From NCBI RefSeq assembly GCF_030734285.1, contig NZ_CP132294.1, forward strand, positions 806,001 to 870,000: 64,000 bases of DNA, written 5' to 3'. A program made the position numbers and the translations under genes. This DNA is from Natronococcus sp. AD-5. Its GTDB lineage: Archaea > Halobacteriota > Halobacteria > Halobacteriales > Natrialbaceae. The number at the start of each line of letters is the position of its first letter. The first letter of the stretch is position 1. Positions 1 through 8,255 of the stretch are shown here, piece after piece. The notes under the pieces were generated by a model. It was not told the origin of the DNA. It was given only the letters and a program-made list of their open reading frames with translations, and ran no database searches.

Positions 1-1022
1 AGCGTGTGGGCGTCGTGGTAGGTCAGGTGCGAGAGGAGCTTCGGCGCCTCGACGGTGGCCGGGACGCGCTCGACGATGGCGTCCCCGTCTTCGGGTTCGT
101 GGTCCTCGATATCGTCCGCTTCGCCGTTCCCGTCCGCGCCGTCCGTATCGTCTTCGCTCTCCTCCCGCGCTCGAGGCGGCGGGTTCCAGAGCACCAGATC
201 ACGCGGCCCCGTCGGGGAGCCGTCCTCGTCGACCACGGATACCGGCTCGTCGATCAGCGCGCTCGAGTGGTCGCCGGGGTTGCCGATCGTCGCGCTCGTG
301 AGGACGAACTGCGGGTCGGTGCCGTAGTACTCGAGCACGCGCTTCAGTCGGCGGACGATCCAGGCGACGTGCATGCCGTGGACGCCGGTGTAGGTGTGGG
401 ACTCGTCGATCACGACGAGGTCGCAGGCAGAGAGGAATCGCGCCCAGCGGTCGTGGTCGTGCAGGTACGTGTTCACCCCCGCGAAGTTCGAGATTATGAC
501 GTCGGCCTCCTCGCGAATCCGGCGGCGCGCGTCGCCGCGTTCGGTGTCGCCGTCGTAGACGCGCACCGAGACGTCGAGCCCGAGTTGATCGAAGAAGTCG
601 TTCAGTTCCCGCTCCTGGTCGCGCGAGAGCGCCTTCGTCGGGTAGAGCACGTACGCCGTCGCGTCCGCGTCTCGAGCGCGCGCTTCGAGGCAGTTCCGGG
701 CGATCTGGAGCGCGTAGATCCGGGTCTTTCCCGAGGAGGTGCTCGTCGCGACGCAGACGTTCTCGTCCCGCTCGAGCGCCGCGAGGGCGTCGGCCTGGTG
801 GGAGTAGAGGTCGTTCTCGAGCGGTCCCGCGAGTTCGGGTCGGAGCACCGCCTCGTTCGAGACCGTCGCGGCCGAGCGGCCGGGTAGCTCGAGGACGGAG
901 ACGTCGCCCTCCTCACGGTAGCGGGGGAACGTGTCGACCAGCTCGTCGCCGGTGATCGGGATGTCGTCTCCGCCGTCTTCACGAGACTCCTCCGGAGTCT
1001 CGCCGTCCTCTTGGCTGCGCAT
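1..1022 (-). CDS. DEAD/DEAH-box helicase, MrfA/YprA-like, cut by window edge
   Basis: The first 340 residues are visible; the gene runs off the left edge. Superfamily 2 helicase motifs are clear: Q-like YSHQADAL, Walker A ATSTSSGKT (residues 92-100), LYPTKALSRDQ, Walker B DESH and motif III TSATIGN. This spacing, with the TSSGKT form of motif I, fits the YprA/Hrq1-type helicases that carry a C-terminal DUF1998 zinc domain; that part lies outside the window. In Bacillus subtilis the homologue MrfA works with exonuclease MrfB in mitomycin-adduct repair. Here the exonuclease-like gene ends two bases upstream of the ATG, so the two are almost certainly co-transcribed. The N-terminus (about 20 residues) is acidic and contains a perfect DNA hairpin (983-1001). 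The helicase call is firm; the repair role is inferred from the pairing. Confidence 0.88.
   Translation of the reverse strand, partial: MRSQEDGETPEESREDGGDDIPITGDELVDTFPRYREEGDVSVLELPGRSAATVSNEAVLRPELAGPLENDLYSHQADALAALERDENVCVATSTSSGKTRIYALQIARNCLEARARDADATAYVLYPTKALSRDQERELNDFFDQLGLDVSVRVYDGDTERGDARRRIREEADVIISNFAGVNTYLHDHDRWARFLSACDLVVIDESHTYTGVHGMHVAWIVRRLKRVLEYYGTDPQFVLTSATIGNPGDHSSALIDEPVSVVDEDGSPTGPRDLVLWNPPPRAREESEDDTDGADGNGEADDIEDHEPEDGDAIVERVPATVEAPKLLSHLTYHDAHT
983..1001. repeat. Perfect 8-bp hairpin with 3-base loop inside helicase 5' end
   Basis: GAGACTCC and GGAGTCTC form a perfect 8-bp stem around loop TCC. It encodes part of the low-complexity acidic N-terminus. The geometry (8-bp stem, 3-base loop) matches hairpins inside the methyltransferase gene at 49693-49784. 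Confidence 0.75.
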
Positions 1023-1024
1023 AC

Positions 1025-2581
1025 TCAGAAATCACCCAGTCCGGTCTGTTCGCTGTCGGCCGTTGCGGTCGACCGGCTCGAGTCGGACCCGCTCGAACCC
1101 GCCGCCGCAGTTCTACTCGCGTCCTGCCGCACCCGCGGCGCGTCCCGGAGCCGTTCGTAGACGTGCCACAGCGCCCGACAGTCGTCCTCGCAGTAGGCCT
1201 CGTGGCGGTCCCACTCGAGCGGCTCGCCGGTTCGCGCGAACCGCTGGTAGGCCGCCGCCGTTTGCGCGCCGTCGAGGCCGGTGTCCGCGTCCTCGTAGCC
1301 GAGCGCGTCGGCGACGACCGCGAGTTCGTTCGTCCGGCCGGGGAGGAGCGCGTTCTCGTCCCCGACCGCCCAGAGGTAGAGATCGAACTTGGGGATCGAC
1401 TCCCACTCGTCGGCGTAGTAGGGGAGGTGACGAGCGATGAAGGCCCCGAGGTGGCGGTAGTCGAAGCGCCAGCCGTTCCAGGTGAGCAGCGCCCGGTTCG
1501 GGTGGACGCCCAGCAGCCAGTCGCAGACGGCCTCGAGCACCGACGCCGGATCGTCGGGGTCGTCGCGCTCGACGAACGCGCGGTAGGCGTCCGTCGCGGG
1601 GTCGTAGACCCCGACCTGCCAGAGGATCGTCGGCGAGAGGCCGTCGGTTTCGACGTCGAGGCACAGCGGCGGCTGCGACCAGTTCTCGCCCGGCAGCGAC
1701 TCGTCGGTGAGCCGCCGCGGTTCGCCCGTCTCGAGGACGGTCGCGTGGTGGTGCATCTCGCGCGCGCGGTCTCGGCCAACGCGGGGACAGTCGGCGAGCG
1801 TCTCGATCGACGTCTCGAGCAGCGCCTCTCGGGTCGTCACCCCGCGCTCGGCGAGTCGCGCGGCCGTCTTCGGACCGATTCCGGCGACGGCCTCGAGGCC
1901 GAAGTCGGTCGCCTCGTAGGTATCGACGGCCGCGACGCCGTCTGGAGCGCACTCGAGGACGGCGAACGACGTCGATCCGCCGTAGCCCTCGGTAGGACCC
2001 GCACCTCGTACCCGAACGGAGACGCAGTCGTCGCCGGCCGGTTCGCACTCGAGTGCGGGATCGTGATCGACGGCGCGGACCGCACCCGTTTCGTCCTCGA
2101 GGTGCCACAGCTCGTCGTAGCCGGCCGGAACGCTGCCCGTCAGCAGGGTCGTCGTCCGGCCGGCCGGCAGCGCGGCCGCGAGTTCGGCTGCGTGCTCGAG
2201 GGTCGTCTCGAGGGCCGTGGGCCGGGTCGTCGTCGCGACGTCGTCGCAGACGAGGGAGACGGCGTCGGAATCGCACAGCGCGCTCGAGACTCCCTCCGGC
2301 GACGCGCGGAGCGCGCCGGCTCCTTGGACGGCCGCGACCGAGAGGCCGTCCGCGAGCGGCCGCCGGGAGACGGGATCGGCGGTCTCGAGCGGCGGGTGAA
2401 ACGCTGGCGCGTCGAAGACCCGCCGCACGCGCGCGAACGCCTGCGGGTTCCGAGAGGGGCCGAGCACCCAGACCGCGTCGGGCTCTACGGTCGCGTCGAC
2501 GTCCCGCAGCGTCGCGAGCGGACGCCCGAGAACGGCGGCGGGCGGGAGGGCGAGCAGGCGGGCGCCGTCGCGACCGGTCAT
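1025..2581 (-). CDS. HhH plus RNase H-like (DEDD) exonuclease, MrfB/YprB-like
   Basis: 518 residues. The N-terminal 225 residues are unassigned. A helix-hairpin-helix pair lies near residues 230-280 (VAGIGPKTAARLAERGV, then LADCPRVGRDRAREM), suggesting DNA binding. The C-terminal 200 residues are an RNase H-like 3'-exonuclease domain: ExoI LDVETDG (D309, E311), ExoII LTWNGWRFDY (D374) and ExoIII YCEDD (Y463, D467), a DEDDy-like pattern. This matches YprB/MrfB-type exonucleases, which in bacteria act with the YprA/MrfA helicase; the helicase gene follows after two bases. I chose the ATG at 2579-2581; a GTG at 2621-2623 would add 14 non-acidic residues. It is divergently transcribed from thyA. 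Confidence 0.85.
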   Translation of the reverse strand: MTGRDGARLLALPPAAVLGRPLATLRDVDATVEPDAVWVLGPSRNPQAFARVRRVFDAPAFHPPLETADPVSRRPLADGLSVAAVQGAGALRASPEGVSSALCDSDAVSLVCDDVATTTRPTALETTLEHAAELAAALPAGRTTTLLTGSVPAGYDELWHLEDETGAVRAVDHDPALECEPAGDDCVSVRVRGAGPTEGYGGSTSFAVLECAPDGVAAVDTYEATDFGLEAVAGIGPKTAARLAERGVTTREALLETSIETLADCPRVGRDRAREMHHHATVLETGEPRRLTDESLPGENWSQPPLCLDVETDGLSPTILWQVGVYDPATDAYRAFVERDDPDDPASVLEAVCDWLLGVHPNRALLTWNGWRFDYRHLGAFIARHLPYYADEWESIPKFDLYLWAVGDENALLPGRTNELAVVADALGYEDADTGLDGAQTAAAYQRFARTGEPLEWDRHEAYCEDDCRALWHVYERLRDAPRVRQDASRTAAAGSSGSDSSRSTATADSEQTGLGDF

Positions 2582-2652
2582 TGCTCGTCGAGAGACGTGC
2601 GGGGACAAAGAGGGTTTGGTCACCGGGGTGAAAGTGAAGGCGTTTGTACGGG

Positions 2653-2668
2653 CGCTTCAAATGAAGCG
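2653..2668. promoter_or_regulatory. Inverted repeat just upstream of thyA start
   Basis: CGCTTCA and TGAAGCG form a perfect 7-bp dyad separated by AA, ending three bases before the thyA ATG and lying between thyA and the divergent exonuclease gene. It could be an operator or a 5' hairpin masking the start; neither is shown. Confidence 0.45.
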
Positions 2669-2671
2669 ATA

Positions 2672-3688
2672 ATGCAACAGTACCTCGATCTCGTCGACTC
2701 GGTGCTCTCGGGCGGGGCGTACAAGCCCAACCGGACCGGCGTCGACACGATTTCGTCGTTCAGCGAGCACTACGAGGTCGACCTCCGGGAGGGGTATCCG
2801 CTGCTTACGACGAAGGCGATGGACGGCTACCGGTGGAACTCGATGCTCCACGAGGTCTGCTGGTACCTCTCGGGCGAGGAGCACATCCGAGCCCTTCGCG
2901 AGGAGACCAGGATCTGGGACGCCTGGGCCGACGACGAGGGCCGGCTCGACACCGCCTACGGTCGATTCTGGCGTCGCTATCCGATCCCGGAGGACGAAGC
3001 CCAGCTGGAGGGCGAATCCTGGCCGGACGAGAGCCACCGCTGGGTCACCGAGGAGGACGACGGGCGCCGAACGTTCGACCAGCTTCAGTACGTAATCGAC
3101 ACGCTCTCCGATTCGCCGAACTCCCGGCGGCTCGTGGTCAACGCCTGGCACCCCGCCAACGCGGCCGTCTCGACGCTGCCGCCCTGCCACTACTCGTTCG
3201 TCTTCAACGTCCAGGGCGACCGGCTGAACTGCCACCTCACCCAGCGCTCGGGCGACGTCGCGCTCGGAATTCCGTTCAACATCGCCGCCTACGCGCTCCT
3301 GACGAAGGTGATCGCCCAACAGACCGGCTTCGAGCCCGGAACCTTCGCCCACACGGTCGTCGACTCCCACGTCTACTGCGGCCGCGGGGAGCGCGGTTCG
3401 TGGTACGCCGACAACCTCGAGGCCCTCCAGTCGCGACTCGCCGAGGTCGACGAGCGCGAGGACTACCTCGCGGTCCGCGACTGGCTCGAGTCCGAAGCCC
3501 CCGCCGAGGACGACGGCGACGAACGCCTCGACCACGTGCCCGGCCTGCTCGAGCAGCTCTCGCGCGACCCGCTCGAGCGGCCGACGCTCGAGGTCGCCGA
3601 CGTCTCCATCGACGAGCTGTCGTACGACGACGTCGAGCTTCGGGAGTACGAGTCCCACGAGGGGCTCGAGTTCGCGGTGGCCGAATGA
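2672..3688 (+). CDS. thyA: Thymidylate synthase
   Basis: 338 residues. ThyA methylates dUMP to dTMP with methylene-tetrahydrofolate, producing dihydrofolate. Recognisable segments in order: N-terminal NRTGVDTISSF, YPLLTTKAMDGYRWNSMLHE, the catalytic-cysteine motif LPPCHYSF (Cys near residue 172), QRSGDVALGIPFNIAAYALL and a late DSHVYCG. It is longer than bacterial ThyA (about 264) because of acidic insertions, as in haloarchaeal homologues. The stop overlaps the folA start (ATGA), so the enzyme making dihydrofolate and the one recycling it are translated together; the pair corresponds to the hts-hdrA arrangement known from Haloferax. An inverted repeat lies directly upstream of the start. Confidence 0.97.
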   Translation: MQQYLDLVDSVLSGGAYKPNRTGVDTISSFSEHYEVDLREGYPLLTTKAMDGYRWNSMLHEVCWYLSGEEHIRALREETRIWDAWADDEGRLDTAYGRFWRRYPIPEDEAQLEGESWPDESHRWVTEEDDGRRTFDQLQYVIDTLSDSPNSRRLVVNAWHPANAAVSTLPPCHYSFVFNVQGDRLNCHLTQRSGDVALGIPFNIAAYALLTKVIAQQTGFEPGTFAHTVVDSHVYCGRGERGSWYADNLEALQSRLAEVDEREDYLAVRDWLESEAPAEDDGDERLDHVPGLLEQLSRDPLERPTLEVADVSIDELSYDDVELREYESHEGLEFAVAE

Positions 3689-4239
3689 CCGAGCGTGGCC
3701 GCGACGCCGCGGAACCGGCGGAACTCGAGACCGACCTCGAACTCGCCGCCATCGTCGCCGTCGCCGAGAACGGCGTCATCGGGAGGGACGGCGAGATGCC
3801 CTGGCACCTCCCCGAGGACCTGCAGCACTTCAAGGAGACGACGATGGACCACCCGGTCGTCATGGGCCGGGTGACCTACGAGGGGATCCTCGAGGCACTC
3901 GGCGAGCCGCTCCCGGGACGAACGACGATCGTCATGACGAGCCGGGAGCTCGAGACGCCCGAGAGCGCGGTCGTCGCCGGAAGTCTCGAGGAGGCGCTCC
4001 GGACGGCCGAAACCGCAGCCGACGAGCGACACGACGGGGTCGACACCGCGTTCGTCGCCGGCGGGGCGACCGTCTACGAGCAACTCCTGCCCGCGGTCGA
4101 TCGCCTGATCGTCACGGAAGTCCACGACGAGCCGCAGGGGGACGCGTACCTCCCGGACTGGGACCGCGAGGCGTGGACCGAGGTCGCTCGAGACGAGCGC
4201 GACGGCTTCGCGTTCGTCGAGTACGTCCGCGGCGGGTGA
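3685..4239 (+). CDS. folA: Dihydrofolate reductase
   Basis: 184 residues. Reduces dihydrofolate to tetrahydrofolate with NADPH. Family landmarks: IVAVAENGVIGRDGEMPWHLPED, with PWHLPEDL the substrate-loop and acidic-residue region, HPVVMGRVTYEGI, PGRTTIVMTSR, and FVAGGATVYEQLLP, the NADPH glycine motif near the C-terminus. The start overlaps the thyA stop by four bases. The first 20 residues are an acidic extension before the conserved core. The next gene, a fructosamine-kinase-like protein, starts seven bases downstream, so all three probably form one transcript. Confidence 0.96.
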   Translation: MTERGRDAAEPAELETDLELAAIVAVAENGVIGRDGEMPWHLPEDLQHFKETTMDHPVVMGRVTYEGILEALGEPLPGRTTIVMTSRELETPESAVVAGSLEEALRTAETAADERHDGVDTAFVAGGATVYEQLLPAVDRLIVTEVHDEPQGDAYLPDWDREAWTEVARDERDGFAFVEYVRGG

Positions 4240-4246
4240 TCGGTCG

Positions 4247-5089
4247 GTGGCGAAGCCGATCGCCGACGCGATCGCTCGAGCCCTCGGGAGCGACGTCACC
4301 GGCGCCACCGAACTCGAGGGCGGACGGATCGGCTCCGTCTACCGCGTCGACCGCGCCGACGGCCCCGCGGTCGTCGCGAAAGTCGGCGAGACGCCGCTCG
4401 AGGTCGAGGCGTTCATGCTCCGAACCCTCGCCGCCGAGAGCGAATTGCCGGTTCCCGACGTACTTCGCGTCGATTCCGACCTGTTGGTGATCGAGCACGT
4501 CGACGGCACGACCGACCACGGGCCGGCCGTCGCGCGGAACGCGGCGGACCACCTCGCGCTACTGCACGAGAACGACGCGGACGCGTTCGGATTCGAACGC
4601 GACACGCTCACCGGCCCCGTCCGCCAGCCGAACCCGTGGACCGACTCCTGGATCGACTTCTACCGCGAGCAGCGACTCGAGCACGTCGCCAACTTGGCGC
4701 TCGAGGGCGGGTCGCCGTCGGTGGCCGAACGGCTCGACGCCCTCGCTTCCGACCTCGAGTCGCTGATCGACGAACCCGCGGCGCCCGCGCTGATCCACGG
4801 CGACGTCTGGACCACGAACGTCCTCTCGCGGGGCGGCGAAGTGACGGCGTTTCTCGATCCGGCGACGTACTACGGCCACCCCGAGATCGAACTGGCGTAC
4901 ATCGACTGGACCGGGGCGTTCGGAGAGCCGTTTTTCGACCGCTATCGCGACCGTCGCGGTATCGACGCGGGCTTCTTCGAGCGCCGACGGTACGTCTATC
5001 GACTGTATCCGCTGCTCGTCCACGCCCACCTCTTCGGCGGCCGGTACGTCGCGGACCTCGAGGCGACGCTCGGGCGGCTCGGGTACTGA
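4247..5089 (+). CDS. Fructosamine kinase / FN3K-related phosphotransferase
   Basis: 280 residues with a GTG start (4247-4249), seven bases after folA. It belongs to the protein-kinase-like APH/fructosamine-kinase fold. The signature is the catalytic loop LIHGDVWTTNVL (Asp as base, Asn for Mg) followed by FLDPATYYGHPEIELAYIDW, which is diagnostic of the FN3K-related branch rather than aminoglycoside kinases. The N-terminal VVAKVGE holds the ATP-binding Lys. The family phosphorylates ketoamines on glycated proteins so that they decompose. Why it sits in the thymidylate/folate operon is unclear; the link may be incidental. Substrate untested. Confidence 0.85.
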   Translation: MAKPIADAIARALGSDVTGATELEGGRIGSVYRVDRADGPAVVAKVGETPLEVEAFMLRTLAAESELPVPDVLRVDSDLLVIEHVDGTTDHGPAVARNAADHLALLHENDADAFGFERDTLTGPVRQPNPWTDSWIDFYREQRLEHVANLALEGGSPSVAERLDALASDLESLIDEPAAPALIHGDVWTTNVLSRGGEVTAFLDPATYYGHPEIELAYIDWTGAFGEPFFDRYRDRRGIDAGFFERRRYVYRLYPLLVHAHLFGGRYVADLEATLGRLGY

Positions 5090-5394
5090 CGCGGTGGGGC
5101 CGCGGTCCGTGCGGCCGTGACGCGGCGACGGCCGAAAATCGCTCGGCCTCGACGATTCCGAGCGCCGTGCGATCGAGGGGCTCGAACCAAACATCGAACC
5201 GCCGGGAACCGCGGAGAAGGAAGACGGTTCGAGCGTCGAGTTTCCGATCACCGCACGGATCGCCACGCCTGCCGCCGTCGAGTGCGCCGAGCAGAGCGGC
5301 GTCCTCCACTTCGTTCCCCCTCGACGACTATCGAACGAAACCCGAGTACCCGACGTACCTCGGGCTTTTACACCCGACGGCCGTACTCGAAGGT
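5090..5394 (+). other. Intergenic region, 305 bp
   Basis: No credible gene on either strand; open frames here encode Arg-rich shadows. Near 5340-5363 an imperfect inverted repeat (CCCGA.GTAC with GTACCTCGGG) is followed by CTTTTA, which could serve as terminator for the thyA operon or as the TATA box for the next gene (start 5395). Confidence 0.4.
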
Positions 5395-7563
5395 ATGACC
5401 CAGCCGACCGAGCGCAACCGGCTCGAGGAGGAGCAAAGCCCCTACCTGCGCCAGCACGCGGACAACCCCGTCAACTGGCAGCCGTGGGACGAACGGGCCC
5501 TCGAGACGGCCCGCGAGCACGACGTTCCGATCTTCCTCTCGATCGGCTACTCGGCGTGTCACTGGTGTCACGTCATGGAAGACGAGAGCTTCGCCGACGA
5601 GGAGGTCGCCGAGGAGCTCAACGAGCACTTCGTGCCGATCAAGGTCGACCGCGAGGAGCGCCCGGACGTCGACAGCATCTACATGACGGTCTGCCAGCTG
5701 GTCAGCGGCGGCGGCGGCTGGCCGCTCTCGGCGTGGCTCACGCCCGAGGGGAAGCCGTTCTACGTCGGGACCTACTTCCCGAAGGAATCGAAGCGAGGAC
5801 AGCCGGGCTTTCTCGACGTGCTCGAGAGCCTGCGCAACTCCTGGGAGACGGACCGCGACGAGGTCGAGAACCGGGCCGACCAGTGGACCGCGGCGGCGAG
5901 AGATCAACTCGAGGAGACGCCCGACGCCGTCGGCGCCGCGGAGCCGCCCTCGAGCGAGGTCCTCGAGCGGGCGGCGGACGCCGCGCTTCGAAGCGCGGAC
6001 CGCCAGTACGGCGGCTTCGGCTCCGGCGGGCCGAAGTTCCCCCAGCCGTCGCGGCTGCACGCGCTCGCCCGGGCGTACGACCGAACCGGCCGCGAGGAGT
6101 ACCTCGAGGTGATCGAGGAGTCCCTCGGCGCGATGGCCGACGGCGGGCTCTACGACCACGTCGGCGGCGGCTTCCACCGCTACTGCGTCGACCGCGACTG
6201 GACGGTGCCCCACTTCGAGAAGATGCTGTACGACAACGCCGAGATTCCGCGCGCCCTGCTCGCCGGCTACCAGCTGACCGGCGACGAGCGCTACGCCGGC
6301 GTCGTCGCGGAGACGCTCGAGTTCGTCTCCCGGGAGCTCACCCACGACGAGGGCGGCTTCTTCAGCACCCTCGACGCGCAGAGCGAGGATCCCGAGACCG
6401 GCGAGCGCGAGGAGGGCGCGTTCTACGTCTGGACGCCCGACGAAGTCCGGGCGGTGCTCGAGGACGAGACCGACGCCGACCTCTTCTGCAAGCGCTTCGA
6501 CGTCACCGGGTCGGGCAACTTCGAGGGGCGGAATCAGCCGAATATCGACGCGTCGATTCCCGAGCTCGCCGATCGGTTCGACCTCGAGGAGAACGAGGTT
6601 CGCGACCGGCTCGAGACGGCTCGCGAGCGACTGTTCGAGGCCCGCGAGGAGCGCCCGCGGCCCACTCGCGACGAGAAGGTGCTCGCGAGCTGGAACGGCC
6701 TGATGATCGCGACCTGCGCCGAGGCCGCGCTCGTGCTCGGAGAGGACGACTACGCCGAGATGGCGGTCGACGCCCTCGAGTTCGTCCGGGAGCGGCTCTG
6801 GGACCCGGACGACCGGCGCCTGTTCCGCCGGTACAAAGACGACGACGTCGCGGTTCAGGGCTACCTCGAGGACTACGCCTTCCTCGCGCGGGCCGCGCTG
6901 GGCTGTTACGAGGCGACCGGCGAGGTCGACCACCTCGCGTTCGCGCTCGAACTCGCACGAACCATCGAGGCCGAGTTCTGGGACGAGGATCGCGAGACGA
7001 TCTACTTCACACCCGAGAGCGGCGAGTCGCTCGTGACCCGACCGCAGGAGTTGAACGATCAGTCGACGCCCTCCGCGGCGGGGATTGCGGTCGAGACGCT
7101 GCTCGCGCTCGACGGCTTTGCAGACGAGGACTTCGAGGAAATCGCCGCGTCGGTCCTCGAGACCCGCGCCGGTCGCCTCGAGTCGAACCCGCTCCAGCAC
7201 GCGACGCTCTGTCTCGCCGCGGATCGCCTCGAGTCGGGCGCGCTCGAGGTGACCGTCGCCGCCGACGAACTGCCCGTCGAGTGGCGCGACCGCTTCGCCT
7301 CGCGGTACCTGCCGGATCGGCTGTTCGCGCTCCGGCCGCCGACCGAAGAAGGGCTCGAGGAGTGGCTCGACCGGCTGGCACTCGAGGGTGCACCGGCGGT
7401 CTGGGCCGGCCGCGAGGCCCGCGACGACGAACCGACGCTGTACGTCTGCCGGAACCGGACCTGCTCGCCGCCGACCCACGACGTCGAGGATGCGCTCGCG
7501 TGGCTCGAGGAGTCGAGTACCGGCGAAGAAGGCGTAGCGACCGAAGACGACGTGCCGTTCTGA
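5395..7563 (+). CDS. Thioredoxin-domain protein, YyaL/spermatogenesis-associated protein 20 family
   Basis: 722 residues, the usual length of the DUF255/YyaL family. The N-terminus begins with family hallmarks: NRLEEEQSPYLRQHADNPV, then a thioredoxin-like domain with SACHWCHVM (Cys at about residues 55 and 58), FVPIKVDREERPDVD and GGGGWPLSAWLTPEGKPF. The central and C-terminal parts are an (alpha/alpha)6-barrel-like region with PHFEKMLYDNA and FFSTLDAQSED. A late CRNRTCSPP motif adds two more cysteines. The biochemical role of the family is not settled; a redox-linked or sugar-epimerase-like role has been proposed. A probable cytosolic thioredoxin is encoded next door on the other strand. Confidence 0.92.
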   Translation: MTQPTERNRLEEEQSPYLRQHADNPVNWQPWDERALETAREHDVPIFLSIGYSACHWCHVMEDESFADEEVAEELNEHFVPIKVDREERPDVDSIYMTVCQLVSGGGGWPLSAWLTPEGKPFYVGTYFPKESKRGQPGFLDVLESLRNSWETDRDEVENRADQWTAAARDQLEETPDAVGAAEPPSSEVLERAADAALRSADRQYGGFGSGGPKFPQPSRLHALARAYDRTGREEYLEVIEESLGAMADGGLYDHVGGGFHRYCVDRDWTVPHFEKMLYDNAEIPRALLAGYQLTGDERYAGVVAETLEFVSRELTHDEGGFFSTLDAQSEDPETGEREEGAFYVWTPDEVRAVLEDETDADLFCKRFDVTGSGNFEGRNQPNIDASIPELADRFDLEENEVRDRLETARERLFEAREERPRPTRDEKVLASWNGLMIATCAEAALVLGEDDYAEMAVDALEFVRERLWDPDDRRLFRRYKDDDVAVQGYLEDYAFLARAALGCYEATGEVDHLAFALELARTIEAEFWDEDRETIYFTPESGESLVTRPQELNDQSTPSAAGIAVETLLALDGFADEDFEEIAASVLETRAGRLESNPLQHATLCLAADRLESGALEVTVAADELPVEWRDRFASRYLPDRLFALRPPTEEGLEEWLDRLALEGAPAVWAGREARDDEPTLYVCRNRTCSPPTHDVEDALAWLEESSTGEEGVATEDDVPF

Positions 7564-7596
7564 CGGCGATCGAGGCGTTTCGGTCTCGAGTCGCGA

Positions 7597-7980
7597 TCAG
7601 GCCGTTTCGGTCTCGAGTTCGCTCTCGAGTTCTCCTGCGAGCCAGACGGCCGGCGGGACGTCCTCTTCTTCGACGAAGCGAGTGACCTCCTCGCCCGAAT
7701 CGTCCTCGACGACGATCGTCGGGATGTACTCGACGTCGTACTCCTCGACCCCGGGGCCCCGCTTGTCCTGGTCGACGGCGATCTCCTCGATGCGTTCTTC
7801 CGGGACCTCGGCGGCCTCGAGCGCCGCGCCGAAGTCGGGCAGCAGGGCGCGACAGTCCTTGCACCAGTCGCCGCCCCACACTTTGTAAGTCAGGTCGTCG
7901 CGAGCTGCGAGCGTGTCGACGGCGTCCTCGTAGGAGGCGGCGTCCCAGGTCGGGTTCGGCCGCATGGTTTCGAGACTCAT
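7597..7980 (-). CDS. Thioredoxin-family protein
   Basis: 127 residues, cytosolic, no signal peptide. A thioredoxin fold is indicated by WGGDWCKDCRALLPDF (active-site Cys-Lys-Asp-Cys), a middle acidic strand, and the cis-proline segment VEYIPTIVV. The active site CKDC differs from canonical CGPC, so it is a divergent thioredoxin. Transcribed convergently with the 722-residue thioredoxin-domain gene; the stops are 33 bases apart. Start chosen at ATG 7978-7980; a second Met six codons in is possible. Confidence 0.88.
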   Translation of the reverse strand: MSLETMRPNPTWDAASYEDAVDTLAARDDLTYKVWGGDWCKDCRALLPDFGAALEAAEVPEERIEEIAVDQDKRGPGVEEYDVEYIPTIVVEDDSGEEVTRFVEEEDVPPAVWLAGELESELETETA

Positions 7981-8223
7981 ACATTCGCGTTACGTCGTCG
8001 GGGGCTTAACGGCGGCGTTTCTGGCGCGCCTTTCCGAACTACAGAACCAGTCGGATTGCTCGAGTCGAACGGTCGCGCCGAGTCCCCGATAAAACGAGAC
8101 GTCGTCGCGGCGCTCCGTCCGAAAGAAGAGGATTCTACCGCGATGGTTCGTTACGAGAGAAAGGCTACCACCGACGAATGAGCGGTAGCCGTGTTCGACG
8201 AGATAAGCGTTGCGAGCCGGTAG

Positions 8224-8231
8224 TATTTTTA
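8224..8231 (+). promoter_or_regulatory. TATA-like box for leucine dehydrogenase gene
   Basis: TATTTTTA lies 25-32 bases upstream of the ATG at 8256, the spacing expected for a leaderless haloarchaeal transcript. Confidence 0.55.
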
Positions 8232-8255
8232 CGGGAAGCAAAAGGACTATTACGC

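Noticed and set aside
1163-2671. A long open plus-strand frame running into thyA
   Set aside because: It opposes the exonuclease gene; its translation is Arg/Val-rich and matches nothing, whereas thyA homology begins exactly at ATG 2672.
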